Shown here: positions 23,493 through 35,500 of the stretch, piece by piece
How positions within the stretch are numbered: the stretch's first letter is position 1
How the letters are laid out: the number at the start of each line of letters is the position of its first letter
DNA from: Cryptomeria japonica
Taxonomy: Eukaryota > Streptophyta > Pinopsida > Cupressales > Cupressaceae
Direction: 5' to 3'
DNA: 64,000 nucleotides
Assembly (NCBI RefSeq): GCF_030272615.1
Contig: NC_081412.1
Coordinates: forward strand, 341,185,370-341,249,369
Position numbers and translations under genes: made by a program
Notes under the pieces: generated by a model
Seen by the model: only the letters and a program-made list of their open reading frames with translations
The model's database searches: none
Told to the model about the DNA's origin: nothing

Positions 23493-24112
23493 CTTGGGAG
23501 TACTTCGAAATGATGAAAATAGAGACTAAGTATGAATATTCTTCACTCCTCCACTCCTTTCCTGAATTTTGCACGTGAAAAATGAAATGCCATTCTCAAC
23601 TTATATAGAATTCATACGGGGCATTAATTAGTAACTGCATTCATGACGTGTCATATTTCCTCAATCACTATGCCATGCAAAGGCAACTTCCCATGCGAAC
23701 GAGTTCAAATTTATGACTTTCCTTAAATGCTCCCAGTCATGCGTCATACTTGGAAGATTCCTCTTGCCAACTCGTTGATTTTATTCTTTCCAATTCTGAA
23801 GGATCTTTCTCAAGATTTGCTCGATTCTACTCCAACTTGTCATCTCCTGGCTTTGAAGGAATTTTCATGACTTTTTCAATATCCCTATTTTTTAGGGATC
23901 TTCCTAAAATTTAGGAGTCAGGTTCATTGGATGGGGAATTTCATCCCGATTCCGAATCTATAAAAATTTCCACATTTGGTCGGGGTTTGGTGTCTAAAAA
24001 TAGCATAATCGAAAATTCGCCCGAGGGGAATTCTGCCTTTTATTTCTCCTTGACTCCTTGGATTCCATGCCTTAGGCAAAATTTCAATTTTTTAGCTTGG
24101 GTGAAACTTTCA

Positions 24113-24670
24113 CCACGCCAAGGATTCATGGATTTTCCTTCTGTGAATGCCTCCTTGAATTCAGCGCCCCAGCCTAGACTTGAGCGCATTTTCAACATGT
24201 CCATGGACTGGTGGAATTTTCCACTTGTGAATGCATTTTAGGTTTTGGCGCCCCAGCCCAGACTTTGGTGCAATTTTAACATGTCCATGGACTGACGGAA
24301 TTTTCCTTCTGTGAATGGCTTCTTGGTTTTGGTGCCCCAGCCCAGACTTGGGCGCATTTTCAACATGTCCATGGACTGGTGGAATTTTCCACTTTTGAAT
24401 GGCTTCCTCAATTCAGCGCCCCAGCCCAGCCTTGGGCGCATTTTCAACATGTCCATGGACTGGTGGAATTTTCCACTTGTGAATGCATTTTAGGTTTTGG
24501 CGCCCTAGCCCAAACTTGGGTGCAATTTTAACATGTCCATGGACTGGTGGAATTTTCCACTTGTGAATGGCTTCCTCAATTCAGCGGCCTAGCCTAGCCT
24601 TGGGCGCATTTTCAACATGCCCATGAACTGGTGGAATTTTCCACTTGTGAATGGCTTTCTCAATTCAGAA
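24113..24670. repeat. 84-bp minisatellite in element D
   Basis: ATGTCCATGGACTGG-type motifs recur at 24197, 24281, 24365, 24449, 24533 and 24617 (the last degenerate), an exact 84-bp period over about 6.5 units. 84 is a multiple of three, so a 28-residue repeat can be read for several units on the plus strand (FNMSMDWWNFPL). It lies upstream of the D ORF in the U3-like region, so coding is probably incidental. Confidence 0.92.
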
Positions 24671-25378
24671 TTAGAATATTTAGACCTCCTGTGCTTTTGA
24701 AGTGTTTTCCCGAGCTTTCCATTTTAGGCATGGATTTCCAGCACTTGACCCTATTTCTGGCTATCTTTGTCTGTTGTCTGACTTTCCGGAATTAGAAATA
24801 TCTGCGAACGCCTGTTCCTTGTCGCCTCGTCTGACTGACCTTGCTAGTACTGACTTTCCGAAAATAGAAACTTTCCAGGTGTCAGCATTAGATCCCCGAA
24901 CAGGGTGCAATAATGGCTTACTATAAATAGAAACTTACTAAAAATAGAAATTACTAAAAATAGTAAGTTTGATTTTTGGCAAAATGGCGACATTCCGGGA
25001 TTCGAAAAAATCCCTAAAAATAGGGACTTTCTAAAAATAGAAAGTTGCTCCGTTTGGGCTCAAATTTCACTGGGAGGTCCCCTGAAGGGTCCTGATTCCA
25101 ATCGTATGCTTAGTTTTCCCGAAACCCTAACAAGAACCCCTAAAATCTAGGACAAAAGGCAAAACCCTAGAAACATGACAAAACAGGCCCTAGACTTCAT
25201 AGAATTTGCTTGACAGAGAAGCAGATTAACCTTAATTGACCCCGAAACATCCGCAACGCAAAGAGATTGAAGAGACTGCTACCAACACACACAAAAACCA
25301 AGGCCAAACGACCAAAAGGGCCTAAAAGCTAGGGGGGTCCCTATCTGGGATGGGGTGATGTGTGATTAGGTCACAACA

Positions 25379-26093
25379 GGTCATAGTAATCCCACACTGG
25401 TATAAGCAAACGATCACCCTTGGTAGAAAGACCAGGGAAGTGTCTGAGTGATGTTGCTATATACACCAAATATGAGTTCATGTAGAATGTCATAGTGGAA
25501 GGAATTGCTGCAAGTTGTTCAGAAAGGGTATCACTAATGATTTTGCCCCAAGAGATGTGTTGAGACTGCCTTATGAGCATGATGAACTTATACATTCATG
25601 GTTCAAAAACATTAGAATGTTCTAAACCCATCATCCTGTTGAGAAGAGTGATTGTGTCTTCGATTTCCCACTTGAAATCACAATGGTACAACTTTGCCCA
25701 CCTTGTAAAAGCATCGCGTGGCTCACTGATCCATCTATTGATATGGAGTTTGCAATCCTTTTCTCTTGAAGCATAATACTCAGCTGCACTATATTTGGAA
25801 ACCTCTATATAAACAGGTGCTGGTGGTATTCTGAAAACCTTCTCAATAGTATTCACATCAAGACAAATTATCACTTCCCCATCATCATTCCTGATAGTTC
25901 TTGTTTCTTTGTCAAAATGATTGGCACAAGCAACAACGAACTCAGGTTCTAGGGCAGCCACTGGAAAGGAAGAAGCATGGTGAATGTGGCTGGCCAACAG
26001 GCACTGCATATTGCTATCCTTGGGATCCTCCACCCGTTTAACGAACTCTGACATGCCAACATGCCCTATTTTTGTATCTTTGATATGCTCCAT
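25379..26093 (-). pseudogene. B-family U3 ORF, N-terminal part (B0 copy)
   Basis: Minus strand from ATG 26093 (MEHIKDTKIGHVGMSEF). It covers the B3 region from RIKDTEIGHADMAEF to about residue 343: ASSFPVAALEPEFVVACA, DVNTIEKVFRIPPAPVYIE, FTRWAKLYHCDFKWEI and STKGDRLLIPVWDYY are all present. The first ~100 residues of the B3 frame are not recognisable upstream of 26100. It is interrupted at the D insertion and continues at 19018. Confidence 0.85.
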
Positions 26094-27801
26094 GGGAGTG
26101 GAAACTTGGGAATGGAATGTGTGAACAAAGAGAATGAATGCGGATGAATAAGGAAAGAATTTTGGAAGATCATCTTCATTTTAACCTCAAGAGAATGGGA
26201 AAAACCTTCACTTGTAATTAGGTTTTTAAAACTTGAAATTGGAAAGACAAGCTTTTACAACTTTGAAACTTGAACTTTTGGCAAAAGATGATGAAGTCTT
26301 TTCAACCAAAGGGGAAAAACTCATTCTTTCATCTTACTTGTAATCGAATTTTAAAAACCCGAATGCAAGTAAAGAGGGAAAAATGGAAGGGGAAAGACAA
26401 TGCAATCCTTAAATTACATTCAAGACTTGGATAAAAATGGGAAGATCTCTCTCAAACCGGAAATGAAACAAAAACAAAACAAACAACTATCATGATCAAT
26501 CAAGGAATTTCAAAACAAGAAAAATAAAATAAAGACAAAACTGAAAACAAAACATACCTTGCTTGATCAAGATGCCCTTCAAAGAGATGGAATAACTTTG
26601 AAAGAAACAATCAGCTCCTTGAATAGAAGGCAAAACGAAATTGTTGAAACCCTAGCCACGTTTTTATCAAAGTCGGATTTTAATCATAATCACCAAAAAC
26701 GACATGCAAGGAGGAGGAAGAATGAGTCCAAACGCCTAGCAAGGGTACGTGTTGAAGCAAGGAGAAGAAACGTTTAGGTTAGAGAAACCAAAACACCTTC
26801 CTTGATGCTGCAAAAACGGTTCCAAAGGAGATAAAACGTGGCTCAAAACCAGCAAAAACACCTGGCAAATGGGAAATATGTGGCACATAAACTAGCAAAA
26901 GAGGGATAAGAATCACCACTCCTCCTTCATGAATACATTCTTCCACAAAAATCTGTTTGCAATTCCTCCAAAATTCGAACTCCATGGAGTAAAATCAGGT
27001 TGGGTTCTTGGGAAGAAAGAACAAGTTCAAAATGCAAGCAAAATACATGAAATCGGGTTTTCAAATCCCCTTTACAAGTTTTAATTTGCTTCACTTTTCA
27101 ACTCACAAGGCAAAATCGGGTTTGTGAGAGTAAAGAACAATAAGACATGTCAAAATAACTTGTAATAGGGAAATAAAATCCCTTTTACAAGTTTTAACGA
27201 CTTATCTTAAAAAATGAACTTGCCATAGGGAAATAAAATTCCCTTTACAAGTGACCAAAAACATAAAAACATGTAATAGGGAAATAAAATCCCAATTACA
27301 TCTCAATATCACTTAAGTAGGAACTTTTGAAAGAAATTACAAGTTCTTTTTAAACTTATAATTTTAAATTCACTTGTAATTTGTCCAAAAAGTTCTTACA
27401 ACAACTTAAAAGACATAAAAAGAAAGGGGAAATAAAAAGTAAGTTACAAGTGACAAGTTTAAAAAAAAAGTGCACTTGTAATTGTTTTAAAATTTCCCTA
27501 CAACACTAAAACAAGAGAAAAATAAAACTTGCAAACAAAGGAAAATTTTCCACCTGCAGTTAGGAAGAAAAAACCCAAAATTGAAGAAAAAACATAGCAA
27601 ATGAACTTACAATGCGATGAAATTTGAAATGTGGATCGAGGATGAACTGAGGATTAAGCCAGTCCAATGGTGAAGCAAAATTTTGCCTCGAGAACGTGCC
27701 TTAGAGTAAAATTTTCATTTTTAACAAAATTTTTAAAGGGGTTGTGTATTTTTGTGAATACAAAAATATGAACAACACAAGGCCACATTTATAATTAGGT
27801 A

Positions 27802-28044
27802 AAACTAAAAGGACAACATGAGGACTTAAAAGAAAATTGTCTATGTTTTAAATGCAAGGAGAGATGGAAATCAGGACACATAGGTGGAAATAAAAGCCAA
27901 GTATATAATATAAAGGCAATGTCCGACGAAGAAACAAAGGAAAATCGAGACAAGAAAGCCAGGCATGACGAAGGGGATCTTAAGAGTCTACAGTCAAAAG
28001 AAGGGATGATGAAATGGAGCTTCATGAAGGAACCAATACCATAA
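27802..28044 (+). pseudogene. gag: gag zinc-knuckle remnant of element C
   Basis: Plus-strand frame open from 27799 to a TAA at 28042-28044. It contains ENCLCFKCKERWKSGHIGGN, a gypsy gag CCHC nucleocapsid knuckle in which the first two Cys and the His remain but the last Cys is replaced by Gly. A charged tail follows (SDEETKENRDKKARHDEGD). The N-terminal side was removed where B0 ends at 27777. Pol is absent: about 250 bp later comes the 3' LTR. Confidence 0.72.
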
Positions 28045-28260
28045 TCTCATAAACAAAATTGAAATTGTAATATGACCATTTGAAGTCTTCTCTTAAGGAG
28101 CAACATCTTATTAGACTTGTAGGGTAAAAATGAAACAATGAATCGTTCTAGTTAATAAGAAAGAATCTAACAATACATGTATTGTGTGTACTCCGTGTAT
28201 GCTTCGTGTCTTCTTATATTCATATATATACTTTGTGTTTTTATTGATAAAAGACTTAGT

Positions 28261-28294
28261 TGCTTGAGGACAAGCAAATTCAGGAAGGGTGGAC
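28261..28294 (+). other. Pre-LTR motif and polypurine stretch of element C
   Basis: TTGAGGACAAGCAAATTCAG followed by GGAAGGGTGGAC directly before TGTAATGG. The GAGGACAAGC block and purine run are typical of the plus-strand priming region just upstream of a gypsy 3' LTR. Confidence 0.75.
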
Positions 28295-28440
28295 TGTAAT
28301 GGCCCTTGAATGAATGTAAAATATATATTTCATATTGTTATACTATTATGTCTTTTCTCTTTAAATAATAATGACTTTAATGATATTAGAGCCCCATTTG
28401 TGATAAGTAATAATGTCAAGTATTATAATCAATTACTGTT

Positions 28441-31400
28441 TGTTGGTTGAAAATTTTGTACACTTGGGGAAATATACAAAATTGTGGTTTCAACCAGAGT
28501 GTGTGAGTAAAAGTCTTCTAATTAAGGGAAGGCTCCTCCTATCTACAAACTAAACTAATCTAATATGGGTGGGACATCAGTCTTTCTTCTTCTTTCAAGA
28601 AAAACTATACTCTTTTCTCTTCATAGAAAAATAATAGCAATTTGAAATAAATAACAACAAATACAGAAATGAGACTTCTTTGTAGGATTTTTGGAACATA
28701 AAGGGAAGCAAAGTTTCAAGGAAGGCACAAAGACCTTCGTCACTTCCCCGGGACGGGAAAACAGAAAGAAAGTTCAAAGTCTTCAACTATCTATTCTCCT
28801 ATCAACCTTTTTAGATGATTTTATGCTAACTAAGCACAATATGTAGCAGCTCAAAGTCTAACTACATGATGTACTTCAACTCACATGCACAAGTCTTAAA
28901 AATAGAAGCAACACAAAGTCTACAAGTTATCTTCCCACTTTAGCTTTCCACACTAGTTTCAGATATGATAAGTAGCTCAAAGTCTACAAGACCAAATCTG
29001 AAAACCAAACATATAACTCTAAATACAATTAGCAGCTCAAAGTCTGCAAGATTGAATTCAAATCCCTCTTTCACAATAGAACAAAATTCACAATCAACTC
29101 TAGAAAATATCGTCACATAACAACTTGAATTGGCACAAAGTCTCAACACAACTTGCCTCTTTTATTGAAAGCAATCTGATTTACATTTGAGCTTAAAGTC
29201 TTAGAGTGCACATACAAATTGGCAGAATTTTGTTGCATTGCCAAAAGATAAAGATTACAATAGACCCCTCAAGTATTTAGAAGAGGAGTCATGAGAAAAA
29301 GGTGGGAGGATCCCAACTAACTTGAGAAATTCTCTCAACCACCAAGACTTATTCAATAACTAACTATGACTTATTCCAACTACAGTCTTAATTGAACACA
29401 ACTAGTAGTTGCTTTACATGTAATTACAAAAGTGCAAGTAATGAGTTAACTTGCAATTACAAAGTTATTTTTTTTTACATGTAACTTGTCAAAACAAAAT
29501 TACAAATGCATAACTAAAACTATTCCATGTGTTTAAAGACGCGACTCTAACTGCATCATCCTTTGTCTGTGATGATCTTCATGTCGCTTCAGGATGCTAG
29601 AACTTGAAGTATTCTGGATTGGTAAAGACATCTTGAACCGGAACAAAAACTTGCATCCTTGTCTTCTTGCTTGGGGTAGTACCATCTTTTCAGGAGGGAA
29701 AGGGTTGCCTTCCTCTTTTCATGTCATGACCATCTTTGTCTTGAAAGCATTTTATGCTCTCAACCATGAATTGTTGTTGTATCTCTTCTTTGTATCATCC
29801 TCCATTCTTGAAATCTGCTTGAAAAATAAGGCCCATGCCTTAATCCATTGATTTGGTAGATCGTGTGTGCAAATCGGACTGACAAGGGAAGAGATAAATT
29901 GATGCAAAAATGGGCTCACAAGTGAATTTCGGGTTTTGGAAGCTGCATTACATGTGTGGGATAAACAAGAGCATTAACTTGCAATTGTGGAGAACAAACA
30001 TGCAACTTCATATGTGTAATGGGTAACTACAAGTTTGCACTTGTAATTGGACCTTTAAAACTCATTTACAAGTGTTTTTTGAGTGCATTTTGAACCAATT
30101 TCGGGTTCTGGATGGCTGACCGCAGGTAGACTTTAAATGGGGAAAATGAATGAAGGTGTGAAATGAGTGGATGAAATGGTGGGAATAGGGATCTTGATAT
30201 GAGGGAAATGAAGCTTATGACCAAAAACAACAAGTGCGGATGGTTATGAATGGATTTTTGAAGAACTTTTCCATGTTGATCATATGAAAAAAGGGAAGAA
30301 CTTTTACTTGTATCAAGTTTTAAAAACCCGATTTTGGAAGAATAGGTATTTTTCATCTTTGAAACTTGGAATTTCAACAAAAGATGGTTTAAATATTACA
30401 ACCATAAAGGAAGATCAATTATTTTCATCTTACATGCAATCGGGTTTTTAAATCCGGAATGCAAGTAAAGAGGGAAAATGGGGAAAGAGAATGCAATTTG
30501 CAAATTGCTTTGCAAACTTGGAACAAAGGGGAAAAATCTCTCACAAAACCGATTTTAGGCAAGAACAAAACAAAACATATAACTATCGTGAAGAGAAAGA
30601 ATCTCTTATAGACAAAAGAAGAAGATTCAAACCCTAGCCACGTTTTTGAAAAAAACGCCATATGTATCAAAATGCCCATTAAAAGCATGAAGAATCGGTC
30701 AAGTAAAGCACCCAACCTCCACGCCTAGGCAAGACAAGCCAAAACGATTTAGGAAAGACAAGATTCGTGGCACTTGAATGAGGCAAATCGTGGCATTTTT
30801 CAAAAACGTTTTTGCTGTTAAAACACCATAAAACCAGTGATGATGTCTTCCAAATGGTATGAAGAGAGTTGGAAAATGCATGAAAATAGCTAGGAATCCA
30901 AAACGCCTTCCTCCTCCTAAGATTTCTCCACAAAAATCGGTGGAAATTGTCAACAAAATCCTCCAATAATGCTGGTCGGATTTTTGAGAAAGAACAAGAA
31001 GTTTCATTTTACATGTAATAGTGAAAATCGGGTTTTAATTCCCATATTACAAGTTTAAAATGTTACTTTTCTCTCAACAAGGCAAATTCAGGTTTTAGAA
31101 ACCCAATTGCAAGTTTAAAATTCCTCAATTTACTCTTTATGGAGAAAATCGGGTTTTTTGGGCACAATAGCAAGTTTAAAATTGTCACTCTATTTCATTT
31201 CTAAGCAAAATTGGGTTTTGGAGAGAGATATGCAAGTTATAAATAACTTGTAAAGGGAAAATAAAATCCCTACAACAAGTTTTAATAACTCAACACATGT
31301 AATAGGGGAATAAAATCCCCATTACAAGCAAAAGACATTAAAATAGGGGTTTTTCAAAAGAATTACAAGTTACTTTTAAATATGCAATTTAAAATTAACT

Positions 31401-31811
31401 TGTAACTTATCCAAAAAATCCATATTATGACTTAAAAAGCCAAAAAGCATCAAGGGGGAAATAAAAAGTAAGTTACAAGTTCTTTTTTCAATTAAGTGCA
31501 CTTGTAATTAGCCAAAAATTTCCCTACAAAGACCAAAACAAAGGAAATCATTAGAACTTGCAATTCAAGGAAAATTTCCCACCTGTAGTCAGGGAGAAAA
31601 AACCCGAAATTGAAGGAAAGACATAGCAAATGAATCCAGAATGCGATGAAATTTGAAACGTGGTTCGAGGATAGACTGAGGATTAAGCCAGTCCAAGGAT
31701 TAGGCGAAATTCTGCCTCGGGAAGCATGCCACAGAGTAATTTTTTTTTCATTTTTTGACAAATTTTTTATGTAATGGTCCTTCATTTTTGAAAACAAAAA
31801 TGAGGACAACA
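28441..31811 (-). mobile_element. B1: B-family element without the long ORF, 3.37 kb
   Basis: TGTTGGTTGAAAATTTTG..GAGGACAACA, flanked by CTGTT (28436-28440) and CTGTT (31812-31816); the empty site is in the other LTR C near 6085. On the minus strand the first ~1.9 kb match the U3 start of B3 and the last ~830 bp match its leader. In place of the long ORF there is a decayed relative of the B2 small ORF (29590-29815). The TATA site has lost two bases (CTAAATACTTG where B3 has CTATAAATACTTG). Paired hairpins lie at 31246-31330. Confidence 0.92.
29590..29815 (-). pseudogene. Decayed copy of the B2 small ORF
   Basis: Minus strand, matches B2 33987-34271 in blocks: AGAAGAGATACAACA, ATGGTACTACCCCAAGCA and TGCAAGTTTTTGTTCCGG. 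Frames are broken by several indels and a stop soon after the start. The conserved peptide blocks are WYYPK and GCKFLFRFKM. Confidence 0.7.
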
Positions 31812-33986
31812 CTGTTATTAAAAGTATTATATTATGAGATAAACAATTGTGCTATAAAACAATAAATGTTAATTAACATATTACATTGACAAACATATAA
31901 ACAAATATTGCAATAACTATAAGCTTGTTTATTATCGAATGACTCTTTATGAAGAGATGGAACTTCAATTCCAAATGGTGGTTGTAGAAGTCATAGTAGT
32001 CTTGCATTTGGGAGATGTGACTCGTAAGGCATCTCCCACGATATAAGAAGGCACGGGGATTAGAGAAAGGTGGAGGAAAAAAAACAAAGCACTGGAAGAA
32101 AGAAAGGAACTCACATTGTTGGGTACAGAACTAAATCCCATATCGGCTACAGGCTGGATAAGTAGTGGGAAAGAATAGAATAAAAACACCATCCACTGCT
32201 TTATTAGACTTGTGTGGAGTTATGGAGTTATAAAGAGGGGAATTGTGGAGGAAGTAAAAGAGAGCAAGGATAAGTCTGTAACACATTCATGGTAATTAGT
32301 TGATAGTTTGCAGATCACATAATAGCTGGGCATATAGGCATTAATCAATTAGGAAATTCATAGATTACAGACTTATAGGGTAACAATTAATGAGAAAAGG
32401 CTAAGCTATAAAGAAGTACATAATAAATAATATTCAGTAAGAAGTAATAAGTAATAATAAGATAAATATAATATGGCACTGTTAATAATGGAATAAGATA
32501 AATGTAATAAGATGCTGTTAATAATAAGAATAATATAATGCTATTTTAATAATATAAATGTAATAATATGATAAAGTATAATGCTGACAAGATGATGCTA
32601 TCAACATAATACTGATAATGTAATATAACATAATGACAGTTTAATAATGCCTTTTTGGAACTAATTGTTTTATATGACGATTAAGTAAATTATATAATGG
32701 AATCTATAAGACCTTTCAATCTCACCAACCAATTATGGAGGGAGAATACAAGGAAGCAAGAGCACTAGGCTCCAATAGGTACACCAATCCCGAGTGTGGG
32801 CCAAGAGGCCAAGTTGACGAGGTCCTTGGTGTTCTTGGGCTTGTTGGAGAGGGTTAGACTCGAAGCGTCTGTTGATTGAAATTTTGTACACTTGGGAAGA
32901 TGTGAAAAATTGTGGTTTCAGCCACAGTGTGTGAGTATAAAACTCTCCTAATTTATGGAAGGCTCCCCCTCTACTACTACTAACACTAATCTAATTTGGG
33001 TGGGATAACATCTTATTCTCTTTCTTCAGAATAGACGATATTCTTTCTCTTATTTCAGAAAAGAAGTTACAACAATAGTAAATATTGAAATGAAACTTTC
33101 TGTAGGATTTTTAGAACATAATGGGAAGCAAAGTTTCCATGAAAGCACAAAGACTTCCGTCACTTCCTCAGGACAGGAAAATAGAAATGAAAGCACAAAG
33201 TCTTCAACACTTCTACTGCCCTATCAACCTTCTCAAAATGATAACAGTGTACAACACGCATCAGCTCAAAGTCTGTCTATATGATGCACTTCACTTTAGA
33301 TTCACAAGTCTTAAAAATAATAGCAACACAAAGTCTACAAGTTATCTCCTTACTTGAACTTTCTACACTAGCTTCAAACGTGATAAGTAGCTCAAAGTAT
33401 GTAAGACCAAGTCTGAAAACCAATCCTATAACTCTAAATACAATTAGCAGCTCAAAGCTTGCAGGATTGAATTTAAATCCCTCTTAAACAATAGAACCAA
33501 AATCACAATCAATTCCAGAAAATGTCGTCACGTAACAACTTGAATTGGCACAAAGTCTCAACACAACTTGCCTCTTTTATTGAAAGCAATTTGATTTACA
33601 TCTAAGCTCAAAGTCTTAGAGTGCACATACAAATTGGTAGAATTTTGTTGCATTGCTAAAAGATTCTCATTACAAAGAGCACCCTCGTCTATATATAGGA
33701 GAGGGGCTGAGACCAAAATGTGGAAAAATTCTAACTAACTAAGACTTTTTCCACAACTAACTAACTAATTATGACTTATTCAACATTACAGTCCTATTGC
33801 ATTTCGACTTGCAATGTTATTACATGTAATTACAAGTTACAACTTTGCAAGTGATATGATCTCCTGCAATTACGGTTTCTGACATTACATGTAATTTGTC
33901 AAAATGAAATTACAAATGCATAATAGAAATTATTCTAAGTGTCCAAGACACGACTCTATCTACATCATCCTCAGTTGATCTTCATG

Positions 33987-34271
33987 CTATTTAGTGATTG
34001 AAGTACTCGGGTTTGGGAATGGCATCTTGAACCGAAACAAGAACTTGCACCCTTGATAGTCTTTATATCCTTGGCCAACGAACTTTAACCTTATCACATG
34101 CTTGGGGTAGTACCATTTCTTTTGGAGGGAAATTCTTCTCTTCGTCGTGTTCTTTCTCCATGCTTGATTCATTTTGTCACTGGATGACTTCACGAGGATT
34201 ATTGACCCTTGGAGTGCCCCATGAATTACTGTTGTATCTCTTCTTCTTTTGTTCATTGATGAAGAACCCAT
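33987..34271 (-). CDS. 94-aa basic ORF of B2, unknown
   Basis: Minus strand ATG 34271 (MGSSSMNKRRRDTTV) to a stop at 33987. Very basic, with an N-terminal KRRR cluster, KNTTKRR in the middle and the block KKWYYPKHVIRLKFVG..GCKFLFRFKMPFP near the end. It starts ~290 bp upstream of the TATA box, in the same relative place as the 3' part of the long ORF in B3. A decayed homologue in B1 shows it is not a chance frame of one copy. Family not recognised. It could be a remnant of a longer ORF from another subfamily. Confidence 0.5.
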   Translation of the reverse strand: MGSSSMNKRRRDTTVIHGALQGSIILVKSSSDKMNQAWRKNTTKRRISLQKKWYYPKHVIRLKFVGQGYKDYQGCKFLFRFKMPFPNPSTSITK

Positions 34272-34628
34272 AACACCTTATTCAAGATGAAATTGTTATG
34301 AAACAATGCCTACACCTTGATTTGTTGCTTTGATAGACTGTGTGCAAACAAGACTAACAAGGGAAGAGATAAATTGATGCAAAAATGGGCTCACAAGTGA
34401 ATTTCGGATTTTGAGGACTGCATTCCATGTGTGGAAAAACAAGAGCATTGACTTGCAATTGTGGAGAACGAACATGCAACTTCATATGTGTAATGGGAAA
34501 ATACAAGTTTGCACTTGTAATTGGATGCTAGAGACTCATTTTCAAGTATTTTGAGTGCATTTTGGACCAATTTTGGGTTTTGGAGGATGGAATGCGAGTG
34601 CAATGTAGGGAAAATTTTTTACACTTCC

Positions 34629-35500
34629 ACTTGTAATCGGGTCTTGAAGACCCGATTGCAAGTGTGAAGTACTTGCAAACAAATGGAAAAAACTCTATTG
34701 TTTGCCTTTGAAGAGCGGATTTTGGGAGATTATGTGCAAGTGAACAGCATTATGAAAGTTTTGAAATCACTTGGAATTGGGTCTTTGAGACCCAATTCCA
34801 AGTGAACACAGCCATGCGTTTAAGTATGAACTTTCACTTGGAATTGTACTCATGAAACCCAAAAATTAAAGGCAAAAGATGAGGATGAGATAATAATGAA
34901 CACTTGTAATTGGGTCCTCAAAGCCCGATTACAAGTAAGAACACATTGCAATTGGTGAACAAGCTTGTAATCGAGTTTTAAGGGCCCGATTACAAGAGTT
35001 AATACTTTGCAAAATAGACAAGTTCATGCATGTAAACCGATGAATGGGAAGGTCATGACGCAAAACGTACAAGGCTCGACTGCAATGCCAATGGTGAAAC
35101 ATGAAGGGCTTGCAATCAGGTTTTGGGATCCGATTGCAAGTTTTTTCAACTTTGCAAAAGAAAATAACCCCAACATACTTGCAGTTGGGTTTCTAGAACC
35201 CGATTGCAAGTGACCAAAGTGTGTCTCTTTTCTTTTATAAAGCGAACTTGTAATCGGGTTTGAAAACCCCGATTACAAGTAAAGTTGATTTACTTGCAAT
35301 GTTGGATGTAAAACCCCCACTTGACTTTGACAAGAATGCTCAACTAAAGGGACCTTAGTTGCAGTCGGGTCTTAAAGACCCGATTGCAAGTAACAATACA
35401 ACTTGTAATGATTCTCTAGAGACTCGATTTTGCAAGTTACTTGACAATTAAAACAATGAACTAACTTGTAATCGGGTTTTGGAGGCCCGATTACAAGGAA
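34629..35500. repeat. Array of about ten ~35-bp palindromes in B2
   Basis: Each unit has an arm close to ACTTGTAATCGGGT (or ACTTGCAATCGGGT), a short TTRAAR-type centre, and the complementary arm ACCCGATTACAAGT. Clear units start near 34629, 34767, 34902, 34965, 35108, 35179, 35247, 35359, 35401 and 35464. Spacing is roughly 40-140 bp and the sequence between units is not conserved. Several pairs vary on both arms together (TGTAAT with ATTACA, TGCAAT with ATTGCA). Confidence 0.9.

Larger units (their letters stand above)
19024..25378 (-). mobile_element. Element D: second giant-LTR-like element, 6.36 kb, inside B0
   Basis: Interrupts the B0 ORF. Flanks are GGTCA (19019-19023) and GGTCA (25379-25383), a 5-bp TSD; the homologous unbroken site in B3 is ACTGGTCATAATATT near 41618. 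The right end is ..GGTCACAACA; the left end TATTGACG is likely a mutated TGTTGACG. The matching bases extend to GGTCATA, so the exact left end could shift by two. On the minus strand: long U3 with a ~1,100-codon broken ORF (23492-20198), TATA box CTATATAA (19821-19828), then 797 bp to the end. No RT, integrase or internal direct LTR is seen. Same layout as the B family but different terminal sequence. Confidence 0.78.
17060..27777 (-). mobile_element. B0: truncated B-family element, split by element D
   Basis: Left part 17070-19023 and right part 25379-27777 join into one B element once D (19024-25378) is removed. The right end ..GAACAACA at 27777 matches the CAACA end of B1, B3 and B4. The left end is truncated inside the ORF and fused to LTR A, so the TATA box, leader and left terminus are lost and no TSD can be tested. 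Two hairpins of the kind seen in B1 and B3 (CTTGTAATAGGGA paired with TCCC..TTACAAG) lie at 27164-27301. Confidence 0.8.

Noticed and set aside
26559-26777. 72-codon Arg-rich plus-strand ORF
   Set aside because: Antisense chance frame in the U3 start of B0; not present in B3 or B1.
34629-35500. CRISPR-like array
   Set aside because: Units are palindromes with variable arms and irregular spacers in a plant transposon; no repeat-spacer regularity and no cas genes.
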